From: Acidobacteriota bacterium
GTDB lineage: Bacteria; Actinomycetota; Acidimicrobiia; Spongiisociales; UBA5794
Assembly (NCBI GenBank): GCA_022562055.1
Contig: JADFQA010000022.1
Location: 1 to 53,357, forward strand
Length of the DNA: 53,357 nucleotides
Direction of reading: 5' to 3'
The position numbers and the translations under genes were made by a program. This document shows, piece by piece, positions 14,155 through 21,986 of the stretch (the first letter of the stretch is position 1; every line of letters starts with the position of its first letter). The notes below the pieces were generated by a model that did not search any database, was not told the DNA's origin, and saw only the letters and a list, made by a program, of their open reading frames with translations.

Positions 14155-14282
14155 TGCTCGAGCTTGCATCTGAGATCTCAACTTGGATCGTGCTAGCCGC
14201 TGCGTTCGGCTTTGGCGTCGGATGGTTTGCGCGGGGCAGGCACCGCCGATCGACATCGCAAGTCCGTAGGCGCAGCCGCTAG
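14154..14282 (+). CDS. 42-aa single-pass membrane protein (ArfB-like position)
   Basis: A GTG at 14154 shares its G with the TAG stop of the OmpATb-like gene, and the frame runs 42 codons. A short acidic N terminus is followed by one membrane helix (WIVLAAAFGFGVGWFARGR, residues 11-29) and a very basic tail (RHRRSTSQVRRRSR). In Mycobacterium, arfA is followed by arfB, a small membrane protein of about 50 residues that ArfA needs to function (established). Size, topology and coupling match, but sequence similarity is too short to judge. It ends overlapping the convergent MFS gene. Confidence 0.65.
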   Translation: MLELASEISTWIVLAAAFGFGVGWFARGRHRRSTSQVRRRSR

Positions 14283-15565
14283 GCGCCACCCTTGTCGAAC
14301 GACATCCTTCCCAGGCGGGTGGGTAGCAACAACAGTCCAGCGACTACGACAGACACAGCCCCGACCGCGTACACCGTGGTCACTCCGATGCGATCCGCAA
14401 AGGTCGTTCCAATCATGGTGCCGAGTGGCAGGCTGGCGTACGCCACAGTGCGCGACGCCGCGGTGATACGCCCGAGATACGCTGGCGGCGAGAGTCTCTG
14501 ACGGGATGTCACGAACGCGATATTTACCATTCCGACGCCGGCAAGAGAGAATCCTGCAGGGATGAATCCAAAGAAACTGTCCATAAGGAGCATGATTGTG
14601 AACCCGCTACCCATGAGGATCATCCCGGCAATGAAGAACGTCCCCAGCGGAAGTTTCTTGACCGCTCTGCTGGCACCCAAGAGCAGGACGGTGCCTACCA
14701 AGGCCTGAGCTGAGATGAACATTCCGACGGCACCAAGATCTGAGAACAACGGAGACAGCAAGCCGGAAACCGTGAATTCAGGAGCTGCGTTGTCGCGGAC
14801 ATACACCACCAGCAGGGCTTCAAGCGGAGCGAAAACAAAGTTCACAAACGATGCAGCCAACGTTGCGACAACCAGGGGTCTGAGCTTGATGAGTTCTCTG
14901 ACGCCCGAGATCACGCTCTTGGCGAGGCGTTCGGTCGCGGTCTTTTCGATCCGGTGTGTCGGCCGCACGAACAGCAGGGACAGCGCGGAGACCACGAAGG
15001 TCGCGCCCTGGATTCCGAAAGCGAGAGGAAATCCACCCGAGGTCGCGATCAACGCGCCGCCGAGGGCTGGTCCGATGGCGAAGGCGAATGTCCTTGCCAA
15101 AGCAAGGTGTGAGTTGATCACCGCCAAATGCCGCGCCGGGATTACGGTTGGTAGCAGTGTCTGCAATCCGCTGTCGAAGAAAACGCTCATGGTGCCGACC
15201 GCGAACGCGGCCGCGAACACCGCTGACAGTCCGATCGTTCCCGACGAGGCGCCGAACGCAAGCCACCCGAAGATACCTGCTCTGACGAGATCGGCGCCGA
15301 TGAGGATCGGTCTGATCCGATAGCGATCAAGAATCGCACCTGCGACCAGACCGAAGAGCACTAGCGGAAGCGTCTCGAGTGCTGCCACCTTGCCTAGGTC
15401 GGTTACACGATCTGTAAGAGAGAGGACAAACAGCGGGAGAGTTATGTAGGCGACGTAGTCGCCGAGGAAAGACGCTGCCTGCCCAAGGATAATGGGGTTT
15501 GAGTTTCGCTTGCCGCGGACAGAACGTCGCAGGCCGTCCAGTTCTGGCCGATGAACAACACGCAT
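14279..15565 (-). CDS. MFS exporter (EntS/MFS_3-like)
   Basis: A 428-residue major-facilitator protein with 12 membrane helices, resembling the EntS/macrolide-exporter branch (LGQAASFLGDYVAYITLPLFV in helix 1; ILDRYRIRPILIGADLVRAG between helices 2 and 3). Substrate unknown; relatives export siderophores or drugs. I place the start at ATG 15565, because TACAAT lies 8 bases upstream with no Shine-Dalgarno site, matching the near-leaderless pattern of this genome. The longer frame up to 15691 overlaps the divergent gene and reads as non-coding. Its 3' end overlaps the small membrane protein gene by four bases. Confidence 0.88.
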   Translation of the reverse strand: MRVVHRPELDGLRRSVRGKRNSNPIILGQAASFLGDYVAYITLPLFVLSLTDRVTDLGKVAALETLPLVLFGLVAGAILDRYRIRPILIGADLVRAGIFGWLAFGASSGTIGLSAVFAAAFAVGTMSVFFDSGLQTLLPTVIPARHLAVINSHLALARTFAFAIGPALGGALIATSGGFPLAFGIQGATFVVSALSLLFVRPTHRIEKTATERLAKSVISGVRELIKLRPLVVATLAASFVNFVFAPLEALLVVYVRDNAAPEFTVSGLLSPLFSDLGAVGMFISAQALVGTVLLLGASRAVKKLPLGTFFIAGMILMGSGFTIMLLMDSFFGFIPAGFSLAGVGMVNIAFVTSRQRLSPPAYLGRITAASRTVAYASLPLGTMIGTTFADRIGVTTVYAVGAVSVVVAGLLLLPTRLGRMSFDKGGA

Positions 15566-15573
15566 CGAACGCA

Positions 15574-15579
15574 ATTGTA
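15574..15579 (-). promoter_or_regulatory. -10 box for near-leaderless MFS transcript
   Basis: Read on the minus strand this is TACAAT, 8 bases before the ATG at 15565. No ribosome binding site lies in those 8 bases. No clear -35 box. Confidence 0.5.
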
Positions 15580-15663
15580 GTCGAGCGTCGCGGTGAGTAG
15601 TGGTTTTGCGGTCTTGAAGCGGTTCTGAACACAACGATGCGCTGGTGAGGTAGCCTTGTGCCA

Positions 15664-15975
15664 ATGAACGACCGCTCGGACATCCCAACACTTATTCAAG
15701 AGTTCATTCAACTCGCAAAGGATTACCTTCGCCAACGGACGATCGAGCCTGCAAAACGGCTCGGCCGGTATTTCGCGTTCGCGCTTGGCGCGGGGATATC
15801 GTTCGCTGTGGCAGGGTTGTTCTTTTCGATCGCGATCCTTCGCGTCATCACGCGTTCGCTGCCCACCGGCCCGTACTGGTCCGCTTTGGCGTATGGCTTG
15901 ACAGTCCTTGTCGTGGTCGCCACGATCGGTATCGTTGTTTGGCGTACAAGGGTTTCGGAAGGGACGCGGGTGTAA
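15664..15975 (+). CDS. Small two-helix membrane protein (holin-superfamily-like)
   Basis: About 103 residues. An amphipathic, charged N-terminal helix (about 1-35; LIQEFIQLAKDYLRQ) precedes two membrane helices (FAFALGAGISFAVAGLFFSI and YGLTVLVVVATIGIVVW). This layout is that of the actinobacterial Phage_holin_3_6/YqjE-like membrane proteins, which are cellular and not lysis proteins as far as known. TAGCCT lies 7 bases before ATG 15664, suggesting a leaderless start; GTG 15658 is the alternative. It heads a run of small membrane-protein genes spaced 3 bases or overlapping. In other genomes such sets often travel together (inference); their role is unknown. Confidence 0.72.
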   Translation: MNDRSDIPTLIQEFIQLAKDYLRQRTIEPAKRLGRYFAFALGAGISFAVAGLFFSIAILRVITRSLPTGPYWSALAYGLTVLVVVATIGIVVWRTRVSEGTRV

Positions 15976-15978
15976 CAC

Positions 15979-16176
15979 ATGGCAATCTCTCGAGACGACA
16001 TTGAGGCAAAACTCCAACAGATCGAATCCGCGGTCGACGACACCAGGCAACAGGTCCAGACCAGGACATTCGCGGTCGTTGTTGGCGCCGTTGTCGTCAT
16101 CGGTCTCGTCTACCTGCTGGGGCGGCGGCGCGGTCGTCGGGCAAAAGGCGCTCGCATCGAGATTTTCCGTCTGTGA
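15979..16176 (+). CDS. Small single-pass membrane protein, 65 aa
   Basis: An N-terminal helix with an early acidic patch (SRDDIEAKLQQIESAVDDTR) is followed by one membrane helix (FAVVVGAVVVIGLVYLLG) and a highly basic tail (RRRGRRAKGARIEIFRL). Three bases separate it from the gene before, and it overlaps the gene after by four. The helix plus basic cytosolic end predicts an inner-membrane protein with the tail inside. I do not recognise a named family; its partners are probably the two flanking products. Confidence 0.7.
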   Translation: MAISRDDIEAKLQQIESAVDDTRQQVQTRTFAVVVGAVVVIGLVYLLGRRRGRRAKGARIEIFRL

Positions 16177-16406
16177 TACGAGGCTTCTTTTCCGTGTACC
16201 GAGGACTGCGGTGGGCGACGCGCGGGATACGTACCGGTAACCACGTCCTCACCGGCGTCGGCGCATTATTGGCGTGGTTTGCGTTCTCTCGGTCGCGAGC
16301 AACACATGCCAAGCCCATATATACCAAGGTGCTCGAGCCGGGCGAGTCGATCACCATGAAAGTGGTGCGCGGCAGGTCCGTCACCCAACACACAACGACC
16401 GGCTAG
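16173..16406 (+). CDS. Hypothetical membrane-associated protein, 77 aa
   Basis: GTG start inside the stop of the previous gene. The N-terminal half is basic and aromatic (GFFSVYRGLRWATRGIRTG) with one moderately hydrophobic segment (LTGVGALLAWFAFSR, about residues 26-40). The C-terminal half reads as a small beta domain (KVLEPGESITMKVVRG). This last motif, a Pro-Gly-Glu turn between strands, is often seen in proteins that cap a beta structure. It is the third member of the small membrane gene set. Function unknown. Confidence 0.65.
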   Translation: MIRGFFSVYRGLRWATRGIRTGNHVLTGVGALLAWFAFSRSRATHAKPIYTKVLEPGESITMKVVRGRSVTQHTTTG

Positions 16407-16434
16407 TCAGTGCCGAGGAAGACGAGGATGGCGG

Positions 16435-16533
16435 ATGTACCGAAATCGTGAACGGATGATCAAGATAGTGGTGTGGGTCGTTGTCGGCGCCATGGTGTTG
16501 TCTATCGCGGCAAGCCTTGCCTCCTTCGGATAA
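16435..16533 (+). CDS. 32-aa membrane miniprotein, Prli42-like
   Basis: An ATG at 16435, with GAGG about 10 bases upstream, opens 32 codons. A basic N terminus (YRNRERM) is followed by one membrane helix, IKIVVWVVVGAMVLSIAAS. The pattern of Lys, VVVW-type core, Ala-Met and a small-residue end resembles Prli42 of Firmicutes and the DUF4044-type miniproteins (pattern recall, not a search). Prli42 anchors the stressosome in Listeria; no such role can be claimed here. It overlaps the likely trmI start, so the two are probably co-translated. Genes this short are usually missed in annotation. Confidence 0.55.
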   Translation: MYRNRERMIKIVVWVVVGAMVLSIAASLASFG

Positions 16534-17365
16534 CGCCGCCCCGGCGGGCACATCCCCCTTTTCTTTTGGCGACGCATGCATGCTTTATGACCGTAAGGGA
16601 CGGCGCTACCTCATCGATCTCATCGAGGGTGCGTCGTTTCACTACCACAAGGGTGCTCTCGCTCACGCAGAAATAGTAGGTACGGCGCCCGGCACCACGC
16701 TTGCCTCAACACTCAACGCGCCTCTCACGGTTTTGCGACCGAGGCTGGCCGACTACGTCACCAAGATGGGTCGTGGCGCCGCAATCGTGTATCCGAAGGA
16801 CGTTGGGGCGATCTTGACGTGGGGCGACATCGGGCCCGGCATGACCGTGTTGGAGGCCGGTACCGGGTCGGGGTCTCTGACAATGGCGCTGGCGCGCGCT
16901 GTTGGGTCGGGCGGCCATGTCGTCTCGGTCGACCTACGTCAGGATCACCACGACAAAGCAAGAAAACTAATCCGCGGGTTCTTCAACGGGATTCCTCATT
17001 GGATCGATCTCATCGTTGGCGATGTTGGGGAAGTTCTGGCAAACACGACACCAGATCGCGTGGTTCTCGATGTGCCCGAACCCTGGCACCAGGTACCTGG
17101 CGTGGTCGAGCGCATGCGCCTTGGCGGCGTGTTCTGCTCGTACCTACCCACCATCCCACAGGTGGAGAAGCTGCGCGCTGCAATGGCAGAGACGCGCCGG
17201 TTCATTGAAGTGACATCGTTCGAAGTGCTTCACCGCGAGTGGGCTGTGTCAGGCCGCTCGGTCAGACCCGAGCACAGAATGGTTGGTCACACTGGGTTTA
17301 TCACTGTCGGTCGCACGTTTCGGCCTCTCACGAAGGTCTCGACAGGGTCCGACAAAGATACCTGA
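16517..17365 (+). CDS. trmI: tRNA (adenine-N1-)-methyltransferase TrmI (m1A58)
   Basis: About 282 residues; methylates A58 in the T loop of tRNAs, working as a tetramer. The N-terminal barrel domain shows FSFGDACMLYDRKGRRYLI and the FHYHKGALAHAEIVG segment. The Rossmann domain contains the SAM motif LEAGTGSGSLT (about residues 113-123), a VVSVDLRQDH acidic strand, and the LDVPEPWHQV motif typical of TrmI. The start is uncertain. The conserved PF..GD segment rules out the ATG at 16580, leaving TTG 16517 (inside the miniprotein gene) as the best choice and TTG 16481 as the longer one. In many actinobacteria trmI sits directly before arc, as here apart from an inserted ferredoxin gene. Confidence 0.9.
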   Translation: MPPSDNAAPAGTSPFSFGDACMLYDRKGRRYLIDLIEGASFHYHKGALAHAEIVGTAPGTTLASTLNAPLTVLRPRLADYVTKMGRGAAIVYPKDVGAILTWGDIGPGMTVLEAGTGSGSLTMALARAVGSGGHVVSVDLRQDHHDKARKLIRGFFNGIPHWIDLIVGDVGEVLANTTPDRVVLDVPEPWHQVPGVVERMRLGGVFCSYLPTIPQVEKLRAAMAETRRFIEVTSFEVLHREWAVSGRSVRPEHRMVGHTGFITVGRTFRPLTKVSTGSDKDT

Positions 17366-17407
17366 GGCTGATTGTCCGGCCGACGCGAGTCGCCGGATCC
17401 GAGAGGC

Positions 17408-17653
17408 CTACGGCTCGATGAAAATGCACTCACCCGGGCATTCTTCTGCGGACTCAACGACAAGGTCGGTTTGCGCATCGCTGAACTCGGCCAGCCCCTT
17501 GGCGCCTTCAGCGTTTCCTTCGGCTGCCGCGAAGATCGTGTCACCCTCACGCACATATGCGAGGCCGTCGTCGAGGAGTACGAACACGTCCGGAGCGATT
17601 TCCTCACACAAGCCGTCTCCGGTACAAAGATCCTGGTCGATCCAAACTTTCAC
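17408..17653 (-). CDS. Single-cluster ferredoxin
   Basis: An 81-residue soluble electron carrier. Cluster ligands are visible as C10 and C16 in LCTGDGLCEEIAPDVF, and C73 (with C77) in ECPGECIFIEP. With two or three usable Cys and an Asp in place of one, this fits the [3Fe-4S] or [4Fe-4S] single-cluster ferredoxins that serve P450s and other oxidoreductases in actinobacteria. No redox partner lies nearby. It is transcribed alone, divergent from arc and convergent with trmI. In many actinobacteria a ferredoxin sits beside the proteasome ATPase gene (recollection), so linkage may be conserved. Confidence 0.9.
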   Translation of the reverse strand: MKVWIDQDLCTGDGLCEEIAPDVFVLLDDGLAYVREGDTIFAAAEGNAEGAKGLAEFSDAQTDLVVESAEECPGECIFIEP

Positions 17654-17724
17654 CGATTCGTCTCCATTGTCGCTAACACTCCATATGGTACCTGCTATTT
17701 CGTTGCTGGCGGCCCTTCGCCGCG

Positions 17725-17753
17725 CTGACTTGTTTGTCGATCTTGCCTACACT
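17725..17753 (+). promoter_or_regulatory. Promoter of the proteasome gene cluster
   Basis: CTGACT (17725-17730), 17-base spacer, TACACT (17748-17753). Transcription would begin near 17760, about 38 bases before the arc ATG, whose ribosome binding site GAGGAGA is in the leader. Confidence 0.55.
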
Positions 17754-17797
17754 GCAAGGTAAGTGCCGATGTCGGCGCAGCCCGAGGAGACGACCGT

Positions 17798-19519
17798 ATG
17801 GAACACACCGAGAGGCAACGGAGCGAGTACGCCGCAACCATCCGTGTGCTGGAGGAAGAGATCGTCGTCCTCCGCCGTCGTCTTCAAGACGCCCCACATC
17901 GTGTTCGTGTTCTTGAAGAACGAGTCCTCAGGATCGGTGCCGACCTCAACGCGGCGGGCAGCCAGAACCAAAAGCTTGCGGCCGCGCTCGAAGAGACCCG
18001 CGAGCAACTTGCAATGCTGCGAGACGAGGTCGAGAAACTAACCGCCCCGCCAAACCCGTTCGGTGTGCTTCTTGCGGTAAACCCGGAGGGCACGGTCGAT
18101 GTGTTCACCGCAGGGCGCAAGATGCGCGTTAGCGTTGAACCATCGATCGAGGTAAAACAGCTTGAGGTTGGCCAGGAACTCATCTTGAACGAGGCCTTCA
18201 ACGTCGTTGACGTGCGCCCGTTTTCTCACATTGGCGAGATCGTCACGGTGAAGGAGATTCTGAGCGACAATCGCGTTGTGGTCATGGCTCACGGTGATGA
18301 GGAGCAGGTCGTCGACGTTGCCGGGTCGATCGACACCGCTCTCATACGCAGCGGCGACCACGTGCGAATGGACGGCAGAAGCGGATTGATTTTCGAACGA
18401 ATTCCGCGGCGAAACATCGAGGAGCTGGTTCTCGAAGAGGTTCCCGATATCACCTATGAGCAGATCGGAGGGCTCGGTGATCAGATCGAGATTATCCGCG
18501 ATGCAGTTGAACTCCCGTACCTGCACAAGGACAAGTTTCGGGAATACGACCTGCAGGCGCCGAAAGGCATCCTGCTCTACGGCCCTCCTGGATGTGGCAA
18601 AACGCTGATCGCCAAGGCGGTTGCCAACTCGTTGGCGAAAGCGGTTGCCGAAAAAGAAGGCCTCGACGGGTCTCTTTCGTACTTCCTCAATATCAAGGGA
18701 CCCGAGCTGCTGAACAAGTACGTTGGTGAGACAGAGCGCCAGATTCGGCTGATTTTTCAGCGAGCAAAGGAAAAGTCGGACGAAGGCGTCCCGGTCATCG
18801 TTTTCTTTGACGAAATGGATTCGCTGTTCCGCACTAGAGGCACCGGGATCTCGTCCGATGTGGAATCTACGATCGTCCCGCAGTTGCTTTCCGAACTTGA
18901 TGGCGTGGAAAGCCTCAAGAATGTCATCGTTATCGGCGCATCGAACCGAGAAGACCTCATCGACCCTGCGATCTTGCGTCCGGGCAGGCTCGATGTGAAG
19001 ATCAAGATATCGCGTCCCGATGAGGATGCTGCCAAGAAAATTTTCTCGATATACATCGATGAACAACTACCGTTTGACCGCGACGAGCTGGAGGAGTCCG
19101 GCGGCTCCAAAGCGGAACATATTGCCGCGATATCTACAAGCGTCGTTGAACAGATGTACTCAACCAGCGACGAGAACCGCTTCCTTGAGGTGAGGTACGC
19201 CAACGGCGACAAGGAGGTTCTGTATTTCAAGGACTTCGCAAGCGGGGCAATGATTGAGAACATTGTCCGACGTGCGAAAAAGGATGCCATCAAACGGGAG
19301 ATCGCGGGTGGCAGTCTCGGATTGAAGTATGACGACTTTGAAGCCGCGGTGAAACAGGAGTTCCGCGAGCACGAGGATCTGCCAAACACGACAAATCCCG
19401 ACGATTGGGCTCGAATCTCCGGGAAAAAAGGTGAGCGAATCGTGTACGTGCGCACGCTGATCGAGGGTGCCGGCGACAACAAGACGATCGAGGCTGTGCG
19501 GCCCGGACAGTATTTGTAG
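17798..19519 (+). CDS. arc: Proteasome-associated AAA+ ATPase ARC/Mpa
   Basis: A 573-residue hexameric ATPase that recognises pupylated proteins, unfolds them and feeds them to the 20S proteasome. The N-terminal coiled coil (about 1-85; [14 protein letters not shown], then [18 protein letters not shown]) binds Pup. Two OB folds follow (about 90-220), then the AAA+ domain with Walker A GPPGCGKT (about 262-269), Walker [11 protein letters not shown] (about 333-342) and the SRH with [15 protein letters not shown]. The last residues are GQYL, the C-terminal motif that docks into the PrcA pocket and opens the gate (established for Mpa). The ATG has GAGGAGA upstream. It leads the cluster arc-dop-pup-prcB-prcA-pafA. 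Confidence 0.98.
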   Translation: MEHTERQRSEYAATIRVLEEEIVVLRRRLQDAPHRVRVLEERVLRIGADLNAAGSQNQKLAAALEETREQLAMLRDEVEKLTAPPNPFGVLLAVNPEGTVDVFTAGRKMRVSVEPSIEVKQLEVGQELILNEAFNVVDVRPFSHIGEIVTVKEILSDNRVVVMAHGDEEQVVDVAGSIDTALIRSGDHVRMDGRSGLIFERIPRRNIEELVLEEVPDITYEQIGGLGDQIEIIRDAVELPYLHKDKFREYDLQAPKGILLYGPPGCGKTLIAKAVANSLAKAVAEKEGLDGSLSYFLNIKGPELLNKYVGETERQIRLIFQRAKEKSDEGVPVIVFFDEMDSLFRTRGTGISSDVESTIVPQLLSELDGVESLKNVIVIGASNREDLIDPAILRPGRLDVKIKISRPDEDAAKKIFSIYIDEQLPFDRDELEESGGSKAEHIAAISTSVVEQMYSTSDENRFLEVRYANGDKEVLYFKDFASGAMIENIVRRAKKDAIKREIAGGSLGLKYDDFEAAVKQEFREHEDLPNTTNPDDWARISGKKGERIVYVRTLIEGAGDNKTIEAVRPGQYL

Positions 19520-19523
19520 CGAC

Positions 19524-21011
19524 ATGCGACCCGCGATCGTGATCGGTACTGAAACTGAATTCGGAATCGCGGGACGGGTCGATCCAGATTTCAATCCTGT
19601 GCTTGCCTCAACTCACGTCGTGAACGCTCAGGTTGGCAGTCGGCGACCGATCCGATGGTCATTCGAAGAAGAGTCGCCGGGACTCGATTTGCGTGGTTAC
19701 GGCACATCAGATTCTTATCCGTTCGATTTTGAAAGCGGCCTTGTCAGCACGGTGTTGACGTCCGGCGCACGTTTCTATGTCGATCATGCACATCCGGAAT
19801 TTTCATCACCCGAAACTACTAACCCTTATGACGCAGCTCTGTACGACAAAGCTGGCGAGCAGGTGGTTCATCTCGCCGCCAAGCAGGCGTCAAAGCTTTT
19901 CGGTGTCGAGGAGTATCGAATCCATAAGAACAACTCTGACGGTCACAGCAGCTCGTACGGTTGGCACGAGAACTACCTCGTCACGCGTGCCATTCCCTTT
20001 GACACAATTGTGGACCATCTGACGGGCTTTCTCGTGTCGCGTGCCATCATTGCGGGCGCCGGCAAGCTGGGCAGCGAACATGGGCGACCCCATGTGCAGT
20101 ACCAGATCAGTCAGCGGGCGGACTTCTTTGAGGAGCGCGTCGGCTTGGAAACAACGCTGAAGCGCCCCATTATCAATACCCGGGACGAGCCGCATGCTGA
20201 CCCCGCGAAGTATCGACGACTCCACCTAATTCTTGGTGACGCCACGCTATCAGAGGTACAGACCTTTCTGAAAGTCGGCACCGCAGCCCTGTTTTTGGCA
20301 TGTCTCGAAGATGACGCTCTCGGGGAACCGCTCGTCCTTGCTGATCCAGTCGCAGCGTTCCGGGCGATAAGCCGCGATCCCACTCTTGATTGCAAGGTGA
20401 CGCTTGCTGACGGGCGCGAAATGACAGCGCTCGAAATGCAGCGAACCTACCTCGGCTATCTGGATTCGTATGTCCGGTCTACGGACCTCCATGTTTCGTT
20501 CGCTGACGTAATCACTGAGTGGAGTGCGGTTCTCGACGATCTCTCCGTTGATCCGTTGCTCACCGCGGACCGTCTTGACTGGACCGCAAAACTTGCGTTA
20601 CTCAACCATTTCCGACACCGGCAAGGCCTATCATGGGACGATCCGAAGCTGGCGCTCGTTGCCTTGCAGTATCACGATGTCGATCCGTCTCGCGGCCTGT
20701 CTCACAAGCTTGTCGTGTCGGGGCGTCTGCGCCGGCTTTTCACCGATGAGCAGGTTCTGCGCGCATGTTCACAACCTCCTCGCGATACACGGGCGTACTT
20801 CAGAGGCGAGTGCATCCGTATGTATGGCGAGTCCATCGTGTCTGCAAACTGGGACTCTCTGGTGTTCGAAGTAGGGGCAGACACGCTACAGCGGGTGCCT
20901 ATGATGGAACCGCTCCGTGGAACTAAAGAGCTTGTTGGGACCATTCTCGAAGAGAGCGAATCCCCGGCCGACCTTATCAAAGCACTTGGAGGTGGCGATG
21001 ACGGATCGTGA
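19524..21011 (+). CDS. dop: Depupylase/deamidase Dop
   Basis: A 495-residue enzyme of the PafA/Dop carboxylate-amine ligase-like family that removes Pup from substrates. The nucleotide/metal motif GTETEFGI is at residues 8-15 and the catalytic Asp87 lies in RFYVDHAHPEFSSPE. The shared [11 protein letters not shown] motif follows in the middle. The ATG at 19524 starts 5 bases after the arc stop and matches the family N terminus. Because Pup in this genome ends in Glu, Dop is not needed to deamidate Pup, so depupylation should be its main task (inference). Its end overlaps pup by 14 bases. Confidence 0.97.
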   Translation: MRPAIVIGTETEFGIAGRVDPDFNPVLASTHVVNAQVGSRRPIRWSFEEESPGLDLRGYGTSDSYPFDFESGLVSTVLTSGARFYVDHAHPEFSSPETTNPYDAALYDKAGEQVVHLAAKQASKLFGVEEYRIHKNNSDGHSSSYGWHENYLVTRAIPFDTIVDHLTGFLVSRAIIAGAGKLGSEHGRPHVQYQISQRADFFEERVGLETTLKRPIINTRDEPHADPAKYRRLHLILGDATLSEVQTFLKVGTAALFLACLEDDALGEPLVLADPVAAFRAISRDPTLDCKVTLADGREMTALEMQRTYLGYLDSYVRSTDLHVSFADVITEWSAVLDDLSVDPLLTADRLDWTAKLALLNHFRHRQGLSWDDPKLALVALQYHDVDPSRGLSHKLVVSGRLRRLFTDEQVLRACSQPPRDTRAYFRGECIRMYGESIVSANWDSLVFEVGADTLQRVPMMEPLRGTKELVGTILEESESPADLIKALGGGDDGS

Positions 21012-21186
21012 ACAGTGGCAAAAAAAGCGGGCGGACAGAACTGAGGCCCAGGAGGACACCCAGCCGGCTTCTACCGGACAAGATGTGACCGATCAGATCG
21101 ACGATCTCCTTGAGGAGATCGACTCAGTTCTCGAGGAGAACGCCGAGGAATTCGTCAAGAACTACGTCCAGAAAGGCGGAGAGTGA
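20998..21186 (+). CDS. pup: Prokaryotic ubiquitin-like protein Pup
   Basis: A 62-residue disordered tag that PafA links to Lys side chains of target proteins. The C-terminal region carries the helix that pairs with the Arc coiled coil (IDDLLEEIDSVLEENAEEFV) and ends KGGE. The final residue is Glu, not the Gln found in mycobacteria and most others, so it can be ligated without prior deamidation. The ATG at 20998 has GGAGGTGG upstream and lies inside the end of dop; the pup stop overlaps the prcB start. These overlaps imply coupled translation of tag and protease. Confidence 0.97.
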   Translation: MTDREQWQKKRADRTEAQEDTQPASTGQDVTDQIDDLLEEIDSVLEENAEEFVKNYVQKGGE

Positions 21187-21986
21187 CACCGAACGACTCG
21201 GACCTCGCAAAGGGAGTGCCTGCGCTGGGCTCGCATCTTGACGCCAGCTTTCTCGCGCTCCTCGACAGGTACGGCATGACCCCTTCCTGGACGATGTCCG
21301 GGAGTCCCGACGTGTCGTCTGTACCAGAGGCTACAACGATTCTCGCTCTCAAATACGCTGGTGGCGTGGTGATGGCAGGTGATCGGCGTGCAACGGCGGG
21401 GAACGTCATTGCGCACACCAAGATGAAGAAGGTGTACGCTGCCGACGAATTTTCCGCGGTGGCGATTTCTGGGACCGCCGGCATGGCGATCGAACTCATC
21501 AAACTCTTCCAGACCGAGTTGGAGCACTACGAGAAGATCGAGGGCATGCGTCTTTCGCTCGAAGGCAAGGCGAATTATCTTGCCCGGATGGTGCGTGGGA
21601 ACCTGTCTCTGGCGTTTCAAGGCCTTGTCATCGTTCCTCTCTTCTGCGGGTTCGATGAACTGGCGGCCGAGGGTCGATTGTTCACGTTCGATGTCGTTGG
21701 CGGACGCTACGAAGAGGACGACTATGCCACTACCGGCTCTGGTGGGCACGAAGCGCGGGCGTTTATCAAAAGCGTGTACCGCGCGGACGCAACCGAGGAC
21801 GCTGCGGTACGGTGGGCGGTGGAGGCTCTTGTCGCCGCCGCCGAGGAGGATGCGGCAACCGGTGGACCTGATGTCCGCCGCGGTATCTTTCCGACCGTTG
21901 TTGTTGTTGACAAGGACGGCTTCCGCGCCGTTGACGATCAAACGTTGGCGCCGATCGCGGCTGAGATCTTGGATGGGCGCCCATGA
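21183..21986 (+). CDS. prcB: 20S proteasome beta subunit
   Basis: The 267-residue catalytic subunit of the actinobacterial 20S proteasome. A propeptide of about 50 residues is cleaved by the enzyme itself before Thr51 (EATTILALKYAGG), which becomes the N-terminal nucleophile. Other family marks are GVVMAGDRRATAGN, TGSGGHEAR and TGGPDVRRGIFPT. The GTG start overlaps the pup stop. PrcB rings stack between PrcA rings; substrates arrive through Arc. The normal Gly before the active Thr is Ala here, a mild change. Confidence 0.97.
   Translation: MTPNDSDLAKGVPALGSHLDASFLALLDRYGMTPSWTMSGSPDVSSVPEATTILALKYAGGVVMAGDRRATAGNVIAHTKMKKVYAADEFSAVAISGTAGMAIELIKLFQTELEHYEKIEGMRLSLEGKANYLARMVRGNLSLAFQGLVIVPLFCGFDELAAEGRLFTFDVVGGRYEEDDYATTGSGGHEARAFIKSVYRADATEDAAVRWAVEALVAAAEEDAATGGPDVRRGIFPTVVVVDKDGFRAVDDQTLAPIAAEILDGRP

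Noticed and set aside
15664-15975. Phage lysis holin
   Set aside because: The protein resembles a holin-superfamily membrane protein, but there is no endolysin or other phage gene; a cellular role is more likely.
18038-19066. Minus-strand open frame of 342 codons antisense to arc
   Set aside because: No ribosome binding site or family pattern; it mirrors the codon bias of arc, which is unmistakable.
19467-19523. Upstream extension of dop
   Set aside because: It lies inside the end of arc; the ATG at 19524 matches the conserved Dop N terminus.
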